Below are positions 42,550 to 51,076 of a stretch of DNA of 64,000 bases, one piece after another. Under the pieces are notes generated by a model that was not told where the DNA came from, ran no database searches, and worked only from the letters and a program-made list of their open reading frames with translations. The translations under genes were made by a program, and so were the position numbers. The DNA comes from RZZS01 sp964491785 (lineage in GTDB: Bacteria; Pseudomonadota; Alphaproteobacteria; Micavibrionales; Micavibrionaceae), in the NCBI GenBank assembly GCA_964491785.1, contig CAZBGS010000002.1, positions 310,001 to 374,000 on the forward strand. The letters are read 5' to 3'. The stretch's first letter is position 1, and every line of letters begins with the position of its first letter.

Positions 42550-43238
42550 TAACGGCTCTCCGATTTTTGGCTGTTTTTCTGTTTTATCCTGTACACAGAC
42601 TCAAGCGCCATGGCCCGGCTGCGCAGCGTTGCGGGGACATGCTCGTTTGCTGCGATCCCGGAAACAAGCGTAGCGGCTTTTTCGAAATCCTGAAGTCCGT
42701 GCGCGTAAACAAGCGCGGCCCGTAAGGTCGCGTGCCAGTACCATGGATTTTTCCTGTCGGCCAGAACCGGCTTCAGAATAGCGAGCGCTTTTTCGGAGGC
42801 GGCCTTGTCATCGCCCGAGTCCCTGCCCTCGAAAAGCAGGCTGGCATGCATCAGGCTGGCATAGCTGCGAAAATCATCAGGCACGTCCTTCCTTGCCGCG
42901 ACCTCGCTGAAAAGGCGCATGGCCTCCGGATTGCGGTCGTGGTGCAAATGCTCTCCCGCCGCAATGAGCAGCGCCATGCCATAATGCGCGGGGCCAAGCT
43001 CGCCGCCGATTTCCTCAAGGCGGGCGGCAGCGGAATCCTGTTCCTCCAGAGCCTCCATAATCAGGGCGGTATCTGCTCTGTCATGGTAGTTGTTCCAGGC
43101 CCGGTAAGCATTAATAACGGCGGTGGCCAGAATAATGGCAATCGCGCAGCCGATTATGAACGGGCCGTTTTCTTTCCAGAATTCAGCGACCTTGTCCTGC
43201 TTGAGGGCCTCGTCAACTTCACGAAAAATATCGCTCAT
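42549..43238 (-). CDS. Inner-membrane TPR protein, YfgM-like
   Basis: 229 residues from ATG 43238 (one in-frame ATG lies three codons upstream). Cytoplasmic start SDIFREVDEALKQDK, a membrane helix (about 23-42, GPFIIGCAIAIILATAV), then a periplasmic helical TPR-like region (GMALLIAAGEHLHHDRNPEAM, AAATLVSGIA). YfgM in E. coli is an ancillary Sec/SkpA-PpiD factor and its gene usually precedes bamB and der, as here. Confidence 0.88.
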   Translation of the reverse strand: MSDIFREVDEALKQDKVAEFWKENGPFIIGCAIAIILATAVINAYRAWNNYHDRADTALIMEALEEQDSAAARLEEIGGELGPAHYGMALLIAAGEHLHHDRNPEAMRLFSEVAARKDVPDDFRSYASLMHASLLFEGRDSGDDKAASEKALAILKPVLADRKNPWYWHATLRAALVYAHGLQDFEKAATLVSGIAANEHVPATLRSRAMALESVYRIKQKNSQKSESR

Positions 43239-43337
43239 AAAATCCAATCCTTTTTGCCAGCGGCCATATCTTAATCAAAAATCCGGCGAAGGCCAGCCTT
43301 ACTTTGATAAGGGGAGATAAAATGTTATATTAAACCT

Positions 43338-43685
43338 ATGTCGCATAAAGTAATTAACTACCCTGAAATTCAGCGTATTTGCGGTTTTACCAATGGCCAG
43401 TTCAAAAGGCTGGACGGGTTGTTCTGTCAGGCGGCATCAACCGGGGTACTCAATTACCGCTCGGTAGATTGCGATTTCGAGACGGGAGTTGCGACCTTTA
43501 CCTTTCGCAGGAACGAGCTTCATCCCCCCTGCCTTAGCTTCATCATTCGCAGATCCGGGCCCGGAGCAGTCATGTACGAGCTTTTCAAAGAGAAAAAAGG
43601 CCGGATCGCCAGAAGCGGCAACTTCGAGCGGGTGATAGAACGTCTGGCCACTGAAATTCTTGATTTGAGCCGCAACGGGGAATAG
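43338..43685 (+). CDS. Hypothetical protein (115 aa)
   Basis: Not recognised. Basic, soluble-looking: MSHKVINYPEIQRICGFTNG, a beta-rich middle (FETGVATFTFRRNEL, PPCLSFIIRRSGPGAVMYEL) and a C-terminal helix (FERVIERLATEILDL). No signal peptide or TM. Divergent from the yfgM-bamB-der operon. Upstream of icd by 67 bp, where a duplicated ATATTGTTTTT element (43710-43733) sits. Confidence 0.6.
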   Translation: MSHKVINYPEIQRICGFTNGQFKRLDGLFCQAASTGVLNYRSVDCDFETGVATFTFRRNELHPPCLSFIIRRSGPGAVMYELFKEKKGRIARSGNFERVIERLATEILDLSRNGE

Positions 43686-43752
43686 CCACCGGCCAGGAAA
43701 AACACTATATTGTTTTTAATATTGTTTTTCTTTTCGGGTTCAAAAAATCACC

Positions 43753-44976
43753 ATGAAAAAAATAAAAGTAGATACACCTGTTGTCGAGATAGACGGCGAT
43801 GAAATGGCCAGGATTATCTGGAAGATGATCAGGGAGGAACTGATACTCCCCTGGCTTGATATAGAGATCGATTATTATGATCTGTCGATCCAGAACCGGA
43901 ACGCAACCGACGATCTTGTCACCATCGAGGCGGCGCAGGCGATCAGGAAGCACGGCGTCGGCGTTAAATGCGCGACCATCACCCCGGACGAGGGGCGGGT
44001 CAGGGAATTTAATCTCAAGGAGATGTGGAGATCGCCGAACGGAACCATCCGCAATATTCTCGGCGGAACCGTCTTTCGCGAGCCCATCATATGTAAAAAC
44101 ATTCCAAGATACGTCAACGGCTGGGAAAAGCCGATAGTCATCGGCAGGCACGCGTTCGGCGACCAGTATAAAGCAACGGAAATCCGGATTCCCGGGGCCG
44201 GAAGGCTGACCATGCGCTTCGAGCCGGAAGAAGGCGGCGAGGCGCAGGAGCTTGAGGTGTTCAGGTTTCCGGCGGAAGGCGTTGCGCTCGGCATGTATAA
44301 TCTCGACGAATCCATCAGGGGATTTGCAAGGTCATGCTTCAATTACGGACTGCAACGCGGATACCCCGTCTATCTTTCGACCAAGAATACAATTCTTAAG
44401 AAATACGACGGGCGTTTCATGGATATTTTCCAGGAAATATACGAGAAGGATTTCAGGAAAGAATTTGAAAGCAGATATATCTGGTATGAACACAGGCTGA
44501 TCGACGATATGGTGGCGCAGGCGGTCAAATCCAGCGGCGGGTTCGTCTGGGCCTGTAAAAACTATGACGGAGACGTGCAGTCGGATATCATCGCCCAGGG
44601 CTTCGGGTCGCTCGGCCTTATGACCTCGGTGCTGCTTACTCCCGACGGGAAATGCGTCGAGGCGGAGGCGGCCCACGGCACGGTTACAAGGCATTACCGC
44701 CGCTGGCAGAAGGGAGAGAAGACATCGACCAATCCGATCGCCTCGATTTTCGCCTGGACGAACGGACTTAAGTACCGGGGGGCTTTCGACGGCAACAAGG
44801 CTCTGGAGAACTTTGCATCGGTGCTGGAACAGGTGTGTATAGAGACGGTTGAATCGGGTTATATGACCAAAGATCTAGCCCTGCTTTCAGGAAAAGATCA
44901 GCACTGGTTGACCACGGAAGAATTTATGGCGGCGATCGCCTCAAGACAAAAAAACCATATGGAGAAGCTAGCTTGA
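43753..44976 (+). CDS. icd: NADP-dependent isocitrate dehydrogenase
   Basis: TCA-cycle enzyme; 407 residues of the eukaryote-like homodimeric class found in alphaproteobacteria. Motifs VEIDGDEMARIIWKMIRE, the substrate region KEMWRSPNGTIRNILGGTVFREPI, YEHRLIDDMVAQ, the Mg/NADP-binding DGDVQSDIIAQGFGSLGLMTS and EAEAAHGTVTRHYR. The next gene starts within or just after its stop, so they may be co-transcribed. Confidence 0.97.
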   Translation: MKKIKVDTPVVEIDGDEMARIIWKMIREELILPWLDIEIDYYDLSIQNRNATDDLVTIEAAQAIRKHGVGVKCATITPDEGRVREFNLKEMWRSPNGTIRNILGGTVFREPIICKNIPRYVNGWEKPIVIGRHAFGDQYKATEIRIPGAGRLTMRFEPEEGGEAQELEVFRFPAEGVALGMYNLDESIRGFARSCFNYGLQRGYPVYLSTKNTILKKYDGRFMDIFQEIYEKDFRKEFESRYIWYEHRLIDDMVAQAVKSSGGFVWACKNYDGDVQSDIIAQGFGSLGLMTSVLLTPDGKCVEAEAAHGTVTRHYRRWQKGEKTSTNPIASIFAWTNGLKYRGAFDGNKALENFASVLEQVCIETVESGYMTKDLALLSGKDQHWLTTEEFMAAIASRQKNHMEKLA

Positions 44977-44978
44977 AG

Positions 44979-45962
44979 ATGAATTTAAAACATTTTTATC
45001 TTGTTTTACTGCTTGCGTTGGTTCCGTTCCGCGCACCGGCGGCGCAGGAATCCGGGGCCGGTTACAGCAAGAACTCCATAGGGGAGATGGCCAGGCATAT
45101 CGCGAATCACGAGGATACGTTCATCGAACTGGCAAGGAGGTTCAATCTCGGCTTTGTCGAGATGCGAGCCGCCAATCCGGGCATAGATCCGTGGCTTCCC
45201 GGAGAAGGGACGGAAATCATCCTGCCTGCCTGGCACCTTCTTCCTGACAGCCCCAGAAAGGGAATCGTAATCAACCTGCCGGAAATGCGGCTGTATTTTT
45301 ATCCGGAAAATGGAGGCGAGCCGAAAAGCTTTCCGATCGGCATCGGCAGGGAAGGCCTTGGAACGCCGATAGGAACCACCTCCATAGTCAGCAAAACAGA
45401 AGCGCCGGTCTGGCGGCCGACAAAAAGGATGAGGGAAGAAGACCCTACGCTTCCGGAAGTCGTTATGCCGGGGCCGGAAAATCCTCTTGGAACCCATGCT
45501 CTTTATCTGGGCTGGTCGCAGTACCGGATTCATGGCACCAACAAGCCTTACGGAACCGGGCGGCGGGTCAGCAGCGGTTGCATCAGGCTTTACCCCGAGG
45601 GAATCGTCGATCTCTATACGCTGGTTAACGTTGGCACCAGGGTGACTGTAGTGGATCAGCCGGTAAAGACGGCATGGATCAACGATACACTATACATGGA
45701 GGCACATCCTACCGTCGAGCAGGCGGATCAGGTCGAGATCGACGGGTTCACGGCGACCTACAGGCTGGAGGAAGGCGATCTCAAGAAAATTCTGAATGCC
45801 GCCGGCGCTTATGTCGAGGAGCTCGACTGGCCCTCGATAAGGAAGGCCATAAGGGAGCGGAAAGGCTATCCTGTGGCAATTGCCAAGAAACCCGAAGTCA
45901 TCGGCCACAAAACCGAAAGCAGAATCCCTGAAGAAGGCGGCACGCCTACAGCGGTTAATTGA
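44979..45962 (+). CDS. L,D-transpeptidase (YkuD) with N-terminal LysM-like segment
   Basis: Cross-links peptidoglycan at meso-DAP or attaches lipoproteins. 327 residues from ATG 44979 (GGAGAAG 11 bases upstream; TTG 44973 would overlap the icd stop). Signal peptide, then a LysM-type stretch (DTFIELARRFNLGFVEMRAANPG), then YkuD: GIVINLPEMRLYFY, and the catalytic block YRIHGTNKPY ... RVSSGCIRLYPEG with Cys near residue 201. C-terminal Lys/Gly-rich part is variable. Which cross-link it makes is not deducible. Confidence 0.92.
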   Translation: MNLKHFYLVLLLALVPFRAPAAQESGAGYSKNSIGEMARHIANHEDTFIELARRFNLGFVEMRAANPGIDPWLPGEGTEIILPAWHLLPDSPRKGIVINLPEMRLYFYPENGGEPKSFPIGIGREGLGTPIGTTSIVSKTEAPVWRPTKRMREEDPTLPEVVMPGPENPLGTHALYLGWSQYRIHGTNKPYGTGRRVSSGCIRLYPEGIVDLYTLVNVGTRVTVVDQPVKTAWINDTLYMEAHPTVEQADQVEIDGFTATYRLEEGDLKKILNAAGAYVEELDWPSIRKAIRERKGYPVAIAKKPEVIGHKTESRIPEEGGTPTAVN

Positions 45963-45982
45963 TACCGCTTTCCCTCACGGAT

Positions 45983-46348
45983 TTATGGTTCCCAGATCAA
46001 TGGATTTTTGGGCCTTTCGAATTCCTGCCTGATCGGACTGGACGGGTCGAGCCTGGCGGCTACGAATTTGGTCAGAGCGTGCCACACCATATTGATATCG
46101 TCCGGATATAATTTGATCGCTGCGCAATCCATGCGCGACGATAAGGGCCAGTTGTTTTCCGCTTCAAGATTTTCGGCAAATTCCTTAAAATACGTGTCGG
46201 CTTCGTCCTTTGAAAACCCGGCGCTTTCCAGTTGCCTGACAAGCGCGTCATTGACGTTGCACGTCTGAGCGTCGAACTCTCCCTTGCCGACCGCCCTGAG
46301 CCAGGCGGTAACCATTTCGGGCGCTGATTTTGTTCTCATTTTAACCAT
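45983..46348 (-). CDS. Hypothetical protein (121 aa)
   Basis: Not recognised. Helical, acidic/aromatic protein: VTAWLRAVGKGEFDAQTC, ALVRQLESAGFSKDEADTYF, AIKLYPDDINMVWHALTKF and PLIWEP at the end. No signal peptide. Start at ATG 46348 or the ATG three codons on. Convergent with the transpeptidase gene. Confidence 0.55.
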   Translation of the reverse strand: MVKMRTKSAPEMVTAWLRAVGKGEFDAQTCNVNDALVRQLESAGFSKDEADTYFKEFAENLEAENNWPLSSRMDCAAIKLYPDDINMVWHALTKFVAARLDPSSPIRQEFERPKNPLIWEP

Positions 46349-46407
46349 CTGTTTTTCCCCTTTTATGTAATAGGCTTGGAGAAATATGTATATTTCAGGC
46401 TCTCTTT

Positions 46408-46506
46408 TTATGTCAAAGGTTTTTTCAATGCCTGCTTCTGTGCAAGCAGCAGGTTAAACATTTTCCTGGCGGGCCTTGTGATCAGCTTGTCTTCGACATC
46501 AAGGCG
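46408..46506 (-). other. Open frame after the NifX-like stop: coding-like tail beyond a TGA
   Basis: Directly after the TGA of the NifX-like gene, the same frame runs 32 codons without interruption to a TAA, reading RLDVEDKLITRPARK MFNLL, then LAQKQALKKPLT. It looks like protein (basic, helical) but has no upstream start except a late ATG. A hairpin (GCCTTG/CAAGGC, 46474-46505) begins a few bases past the TGA. It could be the relic of another gene's C-terminus, or a readthrough tail. The rest of the gap 46349-46407 is unremarkable. Confidence 0.35.
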
Positions 46507-46845
46507 TCAGTGGTCGCAGCTGTTGTTGCCCGGTCTTAGCGTGCTCTCGATATAGGCGGTCGCTAGGGATTCGGGAGAATCTTCGGGGGCGCCGGCGATG
46601 ACGGCGATCCCGTGTTGCAGCAGAAGTTCCCGCGCCCTTGATCCGATGCCTCCGGCGATGACCAGATTGACCCCCTGACCGGCGAGCCACAAAGGCAGGA
46701 CGCCCGGTTCGTGCGGCGGGGGTTCCACGTCGCTGCGACCGGTTATTCTGGTGGCGGTACGGTTGGTGACGATTATGGCAAAGCTCTTGCAATGCCCGAA
46801 ATGCTGGCACAGTCTGCCATTTTCGAGTGGAATGGCGATTTTCAT
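46507..46845 (-). CDS. NifX/NifB-type iron-molybdenum-cofactor-binding protein (copy 1)
   Basis: 112 residues. Family pattern: KIAIPLENGRLCQHFGHCKSF (copy of the conserved start with FGH), LVIAGGIGSRARELL in the middle and a Cys/His end (SCDH). Binds a metal or Fe-S cofactor in known relatives, but the role of stand-alone forms is open. Overlaps the ATPase gene upstream by 4 bp; last gene of the five-gene operon. The UGA is followed by an open frame (see 46408-46506). Confidence 0.85.
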   Translation of the reverse strand: MKIAIPLENGRLCQHFGHCKSFAIIVTNRTATRITGRSDVEPPPHEPGVLPLWLAGQGVNLVIAGGIGSRARELLLQHGIAVIAGAPEDSPESLATAYIESTLRPGNNSCDH

Positions 46846-47741
46846 GTTATCTCTCCTTGTAAGCTATTGTGATTTAAAATTTCTTGCCAGACGCGGCGGA
46901 TATCGCCCGCCGCCGGGGCGTCTGTCTCGACCGCGACCCGCATTTCCCTCTGGGCGGCGGTGATGCCCTTGTCATAGCGGATTCTCCCGGCCGGTTGCGC
47001 CCCCATGACGACAGCGAGCCGCTCTATCCGTTCCGCGATCTCCGGGCTGATATCCCATTTGTTGACGCAGACAAGCGCGGGAACGCGGAAATGTCCCGCC
47101 AGCTCCAGTATCCTCTTCAGATCGTGTTCCCCCGACAGCGTCGGTTCCGTGACCGCCAGCACCAGCGATGCCCCGGAGATCGAGGCTATCGCCGGGCAGC
47201 CTGTGCCGGGAGGCCCGTCGATCAGGACAAGCCCGCGGCCGGAGGCGGCGGCGATCTCCCTTGCCTTCTGCCGCACCGTCGAAACCAGCTTGCCGGAATT
47301 CTCCGCCGCGACGCCAAGTCTTGCATGCACCATCGGCCCGGCCCTCGTCTTAGATAGCATCCACACCCCGCAGCGCCGCTCCGGGAAAGCGACCGCCCGC
47401 CTCGGGCAGAATTCGACGCAAACGCCGCAGCCCTCGCAGGAAAGCGGATCGACATAAAAAAGGCTTTCGCCGGTCTGTCCGGTGGTTTCCCGGAAAGCGT
47501 CGAAACGGCAGAGATTAAGGCATGCGCCGCAGCCGTCGCACAGATCGGGAATAACCTGCGCCTCGTTGCCGCTTATGAATTCATGGGTTTCGCCGGCCTG
47601 CGGCGCGAGGATAAGATGCAGGTCGGCGGCGTCGACATCGCAATCGGCCAGAACCGGGTCTTTCGCCAGCAGCGCGAAGCTGCCAAGAACGCTGGTCTTG
47701 CCGGTTCCTCCCTTGCCGCTGACCACGACTATCTCCCGCAT
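46842..47741 (-). CDS. Ferredoxin-inserted P-loop ATPase (MinD/Mrp superfamily), copy 1
   Basis: 299 residues: deviant Walker A SGKGGTGKTS, the D-C-D of the switch I region, then an inserted 2x[4Fe-4S] ferredoxin with CDGCGACLNLC and CEGCGVCVEFC, and the second ATPase part (LVLIDGPPGTGCPAIASI). These proteins often come in pairs and are found with NifX-like genes in bacteria and archaea; their job (Fe-S or metal cofactor carrier) is not established. Overlaps both neighbours (13 bp and 4 bp). Confidence 0.9.
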   Translation of the reverse strand: MREIVVVSGKGGTGKTSVLGSFALLAKDPVLADCDVDAADLHLILAPQAGETHEFISGNEAQVIPDLCDGCGACLNLCRFDAFRETTGQTGESLFYVDPLSCEGCGVCVEFCPRRAVAFPERRCGVWMLSKTRAGPMVHARLGVAAENSGKLVSTVRQKAREIAAASGRGLVLIDGPPGTGCPAIASISGASLVLAVTEPTLSGEHDLKRILELAGHFRVPALVCVNKWDISPEIAERIERLAVVMGAQPAGRIRYDKGITAAQREMRVAVETDAPAAGDIRRVWQEILNHNSLQGEIT

Positions 47742-48589
47742 GAGTCGTCCTTTCCTGCGAGAATTCCGGCCAGCAGGCTGGCAAAGACGGCCCTGTATTC
47801 GGGCAACGCCCCGGTGATCGGAATTCCGTTCGCACCGGCACTGGCAATTCTTCTGTCGTCAGGTATTCGCGCAAGTATCCCGATGCTTTCGGCCTCGCAA
47901 TAACGATCAAGGCAGTCCTGACCGGCTTCATCGCGGTTTACCACTACGCCGAAAGGTATTTTCATCTCCCGCACCAGATCGACGGCAAGCCTGAGATCGT
48001 TCAGGCCAAAAGGGGTCGGCTCGCTGACCAGCACGACGAAGTCCGTATCCTGAAGCGTCGCGACTACCGGGCAGGAAGTGCCGGGAGGGGAATCGATAAT
48101 CGCAATGGAGCCGGGGCGGATTTCCTCTTTGACGTTGCGGATCACCACCGAGGCCAGCGTCATGCCGATATCGAGCTTTCCCTGAACGAGGGCAAGCCCC
48201 CCTTCGTGCGAAATCGTGACAGTGCCTGACGGCTGCGGCGTTTCGCGGATAGCCTTTTTCGGGCACGCCCTGCGGCATCCTCCGCAGCCATGGCACAGCT
48301 CGGGAAATACTACCGGCGAGGCTCCAAGGCAGGCGATCGCCCCGAACCGGCAGAACCGGGCGCAGATATCGCATCCCTCAGCAGCCGTGCAGCGGCCCTC
48401 GATAATCTGCGGCACAAGAATGGAGACAACTCTTTCGCCGAGATTTTCGCCGGGCAGGAAAATATGGACGTTGGGCTCCTCGACGTCGCAATCGAGCAAC
48501 TGCGCTCCTTCCCCGGCGCAAAGCGCGAGGCCCACGGCAATCGTGGTTTTTCCTGTTCCGCCTTTTCCCGACGCCACGGCTATTTTCAT
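47729..48589 (-). CDS. Ferredoxin-inserted P-loop ATPase (MinD/Mrp superfamily), copy 2
   Basis: 286 residues, same layout as copy 1: SGKGGTGKTT, DCDVEEPNV, inserted ferredoxin with CDICARFC and CHGCGGCRRAC clusters, then IAIIDSPPGTSCPVVA. Copy 2 also keeps a Lys-rich PKKAIRE after the cluster. Presumably forms a heterodimer or works in series with copy 1. Its ATG overlaps the stop of NifX-like copy 2 by 4 bp. Confidence 0.9.
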   Translation of the reverse strand: MKIAVASGKGGTGKTTIAVGLALCAGEGAQLLDCDVEEPNVHIFLPGENLGERVVSILVPQIIEGRCTAAEGCDICARFCRFGAIACLGASPVVFPELCHGCGGCRRACPKKAIRETPQPSGTVTISHEGGLALVQGKLDIGMTLASVVIRNVKEEIRPGSIAIIDSPPGTSCPVVATLQDTDFVVLVSEPTPFGLNDLRLAVDLVREMKIPFGVVVNRDEAGQDCLDRYCEAESIGILARIPDDRRIASAGANGIPITGALPEYRAVFASLLAGILAGKDDSCGR

Positions 48590-48918
48590 TTTGCTTCCGG
48601 CAAGGCTCCGGCCAGGAAAAGCTCAAGAGCCTCCCTGACGCTGCCGCCTCTGAAGCTGTAAACGCGTATGCCCGCCTGCCTCAGGGCCATTGAAGCCTTG
48701 GGCCCGCATTCGCCGGTGACCACGGCATTAGCCCCGGCCCTGCTAACAGTTTCCGCGGCCTTGATTCCGGCGCCTCCGGCGGCGTCGCAGTTTTCGTTTG
48801 CGATTGCCGTGCAGTTCCCGTCCGCCGGGTCGAAGATCAGAAAGCTGGCGCAGCGTCCGAATCTTTCGTCCATCGGCGAATCCAGCTCCCCGCCGCTCGT
48901 TGTGAATGCGATTTTCAT
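48586..48918 (-). CDS. NifX/NifB-type iron-molybdenum-cofactor-binding protein (copy 2)
   Basis: 110 residues: KIAFTTSGGELDSPMDERFGR with the FGR/FGH-type start, AGAGIKAAETVSRAGANAVVTGE and a C-terminal half with a Gly/Val core. Lacks the Cys-rich C-terminal tail of copy 1. Second gene of the operon, between the DUF134 gene (3 bp) and ATPase copy 2 (overlap). Confidence 0.85.
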   Translation of the reverse strand: MKIAFTTSGGELDSPMDERFGRCASFLIFDPADGNCTAIANENCDAAGGAGIKAAETVSRAGANAVVTGECGPKASMALRQAGIRVYSFRGGSVREALELFLAGALPEAK

Positions 48919-48921
48919 GTT

Positions 48922-49242
48922 TTACTCCTTTTTGTCCTTTTCATTTTCATCAGAGACCATGCGAAAATCTCCGCCGCCGATTTCCAGCGCGGCGCCTTCC
49001 GCCAGGGCCTTTGCGACAGCCCTTCGTGCGCTGCCCAGAACCCGGGAGAACGTTGGCCTCGATACGCCCATCAGGCGCGCGGCCTCTTCCTGCTGCAATC
49101 GCCTGTAGTCGGCCAGCAGCAACGCCTCCCATTCCTCGTCCTTCAGCCTGACGATTTCCATCTCCCGCATCGGAATCCCCCGCGGCTTGTAAAAGCGCGT
49201 CGCGGGACTAGATCTGACCAGACGGTGCTTTCTAGGTCTCAT
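48922..49242 (-). CDS. DUF134 (UPF0251) helix-turn-helix protein
   Basis: 106 residues: a conserved N-terminus (RPRKHRLVRS, FYKPRGIP), then a clear HTH at about 44-72 (YRRLQQEEAARLMGVSRPTFSRVL) and an acidic tail (DENEKDKKE). Members precede Fe-S/NifX operons in many genomes and are probable transcription regulators. First gene of this operon; two inverted repeats lie 14-64 bp upstream and are natural operator candidates (inference). Confidence 0.88.
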   Translation of the reverse strand: MRPRKHRLVRSSPATRFYKPRGIPMREMEIVRLKDEEWEALLLADYRRLQQEEAARLMGVSRPTFSRVLGSARRAVAKALAEGAALEIGGGDFRMVSDENEKDKKE

Positions 49243-49255
49243 TTCATTAATCCGG

Positions 49256-49306
49256 TTATGAACATTTGTTCATAATAGACATGTTGCGTCATTAGGTCAA
49301 CATGTC
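49256..49306 (-). promoter_or_regulatory. Two inverted repeats upstream of the DUF134 operon
   Basis: First: TTATGAACA tt TGTTCATAA (49256-49275), 9-bp arms and 2-base centre. Second: GACATGTTG (11 bases) CAACATGTC (49278-49306), 9-bp perfect arms. They lie end to end with two bases between them, 14 bp before the DUF134 start. Both read as dimeric-protein operators. The remaining 145 bp up to 49451 carry no clear gene. Confidence 0.65.
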
Positions 49307-49451
49307 AGTACAATATCTTCAAAACCAAGCATTTCGCTTGTCAGCTGCCGGGAACATACAATAAAATGAATACGAAATTTCAGCGCCAAGGATAGAGCGA
49401 CAGCCGTTAAAATGATTGCCTAGCCATCAAGCCACAGGAGCATCTTGCCTT

Positions 49452-50996
49452 ATGCCTGTTCAAAATAAACCGGAATGCGAAACGCCTTTAACCGTCCTAA
49501 GCCGGAGGGCGCAGATATCACCGCTATGTTTTCTCTGTGTTGCAGCCATTCAACTTCTGACAATGCCATCCCTGGCCCTTGCCGCCAACGCAGGCGACGA
49601 TTGCACCGCCGCCAAGGCCGACACCTGGGAAGTATCGACTTCCGACCCGAGCACCCAGATTCATTGCGACGGTTCCAAGTGGAGAGTTCTAGGCAAGTTG
49701 GACGATAGCGGCGCGCCCACCAGCCGTATCAAGCAGACAATCACTTTCGGCGACAGCAGTTCCGTATGCGGCTCCGCTATGGAAGGGTCTATCCGCTTCA
49801 ACAGCGGATCTGCCACATGGGATTTTTGCAATGGAACGATATGGACTTCTTTTGAAAACGTCGGCGGGGATCTCTGCGTTACTCCGGTACTATGCCCGAA
49901 TATCGGCGATACCTGTAACGATGGCAATGCCAACAATAATCCTGATCCTAAATTCGCGGGCTTCATGGCATATAACGGCAGCAACACCTGCGAGCCGCTT
50001 TTTACTACACAGGCCAATCAAAGCTCCAGCACCTGGAAGACATCTACGGGTTCCAACGACATAGCCACAGACTCGCATGAAGACGGGAAAATCAACGATA
50101 ATCAGATAGCAAACTCAAATACCTTTCCTGCCTTCAAGGTTTGCAAGGATCTCACCTATGGCGGTTATACCGACTGGTATCTTCCGGCAATGCAGGAACT
50201 TAATCTCTTGTATAAAAATCAAACCGCTATCGGCAGTTTTACCGCTAACTATTACGTCTCATCGAGTGAGTACACTACGATAAAATACTGGAATCTGGGA
50301 TTTGATTATGGCGGCAACGATAACCAGGATAAGAATTTGGCCGCCTATGTCCGTTGCGTGCGCAGGAATCCTGTATGCAGCAGATCCGGACTTGTCGGAC
50401 ATTGGAAGTTTAATGAAACCAGCGGCACTACTGCGACCGACAGCGCGAGCGGATATAACGGCACTCTGACAAATATGGATCCAGCAACCGACTGGGTAAC
50501 CGGAAAAATCTCCGGCGCACTTGATTTTGATGGTAGCAATGATTATGTTCGCGTTTCACAGATCGCGCCTTTGAATGTCTCCGTCTTCACATTTGCTGCC
50601 TGGGTCTATCAAACTGACAACTCAGGGGTTCGCGGCGTTTTCGGGGGTCAGAGCAATGGAATGCCCAACCTGGTTCTTTATAATGCTGATTTAAGGTTTG
50701 AAAAACAGGGTATTTCTACCATAGCCACCATAGATACAAACCTTGCCTTGAATACATGGTATCATGTTGCCCTAACTTATGACGCATCGGGAAATTATGT
50801 TTTCTATTTAAATGGTTTAGTTACAGGATCAGGTAACAGTCCCCAAACATTCACTTTTTCAGACCGGCTTATCGGCTCAAGGTACACGGGCAGCGGCTAC
50901 TTTTCCGGTATGATAGATGATGCGCGTATTTATAACCGCGTCCTTTCGCTCACCGAAATCTCCAATCTTTACAATGTCGGCACAGGTTGCCAGTGA
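49452..50996 (+). CDS. Secreted protein with DUF1566 region and LamG domain
   Basis: 514 residues from ATG 49452 (AGGAG 11 bases upstream; an in-frame TTG 36 bases earlier is less likely). Signal peptide (ending SLALA), Asn/Thr/Gly-rich repeats of surface character, a DUF1566-type segment (GGYTDWYLPAMQELNLLY, about 240-310) and a C-terminal LamG/concanavalin-like domain (about 320-510; LVGHWKFNETSGT, WVYQTDNSG, SGMIDDARIYNRVL). Such proteins are usually surface or extracellular carbohydrate-binding. Ends at a plain Cys-Gln, so it has no visible sorting tail. Base composition differs from its neighbours. Confidence 0.8.
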   Translation: MPVQNKPECETPLTVLSRRAQISPLCFLCVAAIQLLTMPSLALAANAGDDCTAAKADTWEVSTSDPSTQIHCDGSKWRVLGKLDDSGAPTSRIKQTITFGDSSSVCGSAMEGSIRFNSGSATWDFCNGTIWTSFENVGGDLCVTPVLCPNIGDTCNDGNANNNPDPKFAGFMAYNGSNTCEPLFTTQANQSSSTWKTSTGSNDIATDSHEDGKINDNQIANSNTFPAFKVCKDLTYGGYTDWYLPAMQELNLLYKNQTAIGSFTANYYVSSSEYTTIKYWNLGFDYGGNDNQDKNLAAYVRCVRRNPVCSRSGLVGHWKFNETSGTTATDSASGYNGTLTNMDPATDWVTGKISGALDFDGSNDYVRVSQIAPLNVSVFTFAAWVYQTDNSGVRGVFGGQSNGMPNLVLYNADLRFEKQGISTIATIDTNLALNTWYHVALTYDASGNYVFYLNGLVTGSGNSPQTFTFSDRLIGSRYTGSGYFSGMIDDARIYNRVLSLTEISNLYNVGTGCQ

Positions 50997-51041
50997 TAAA
51001 CGAGGCCTCTGGCACTCGCTTTGGCATAGTGCTAAATCCCC

Positions 51042-51069
51042 TTGACTTTTATAAAAGCCGGACTAAAAT
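51042..51069 (+). promoter_or_regulatory. Possible sigma70-like promoter of the hsp20 operon
   Basis: TTGACT (51042-51047), 16-base spacer, TAAAAT (51064-51069). It would start transcription about 90 bp before the hsp20 ATG, leaving room for the thermometer leader. A sigma32 promoter is not evident. Confidence 0.4.
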
Positions 51070-51076
51070 AATATAG

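Noticed and set aside
46470..46509. TGA at the end of the NifX-like gene as a selenocysteine codon
   Set aside because: The hairpin after the TGA lacks the loop features of a bacterial SECIS, and the family normally ends with a Cys/His motif at this point. Kept only as a low-interest open-frame observation.
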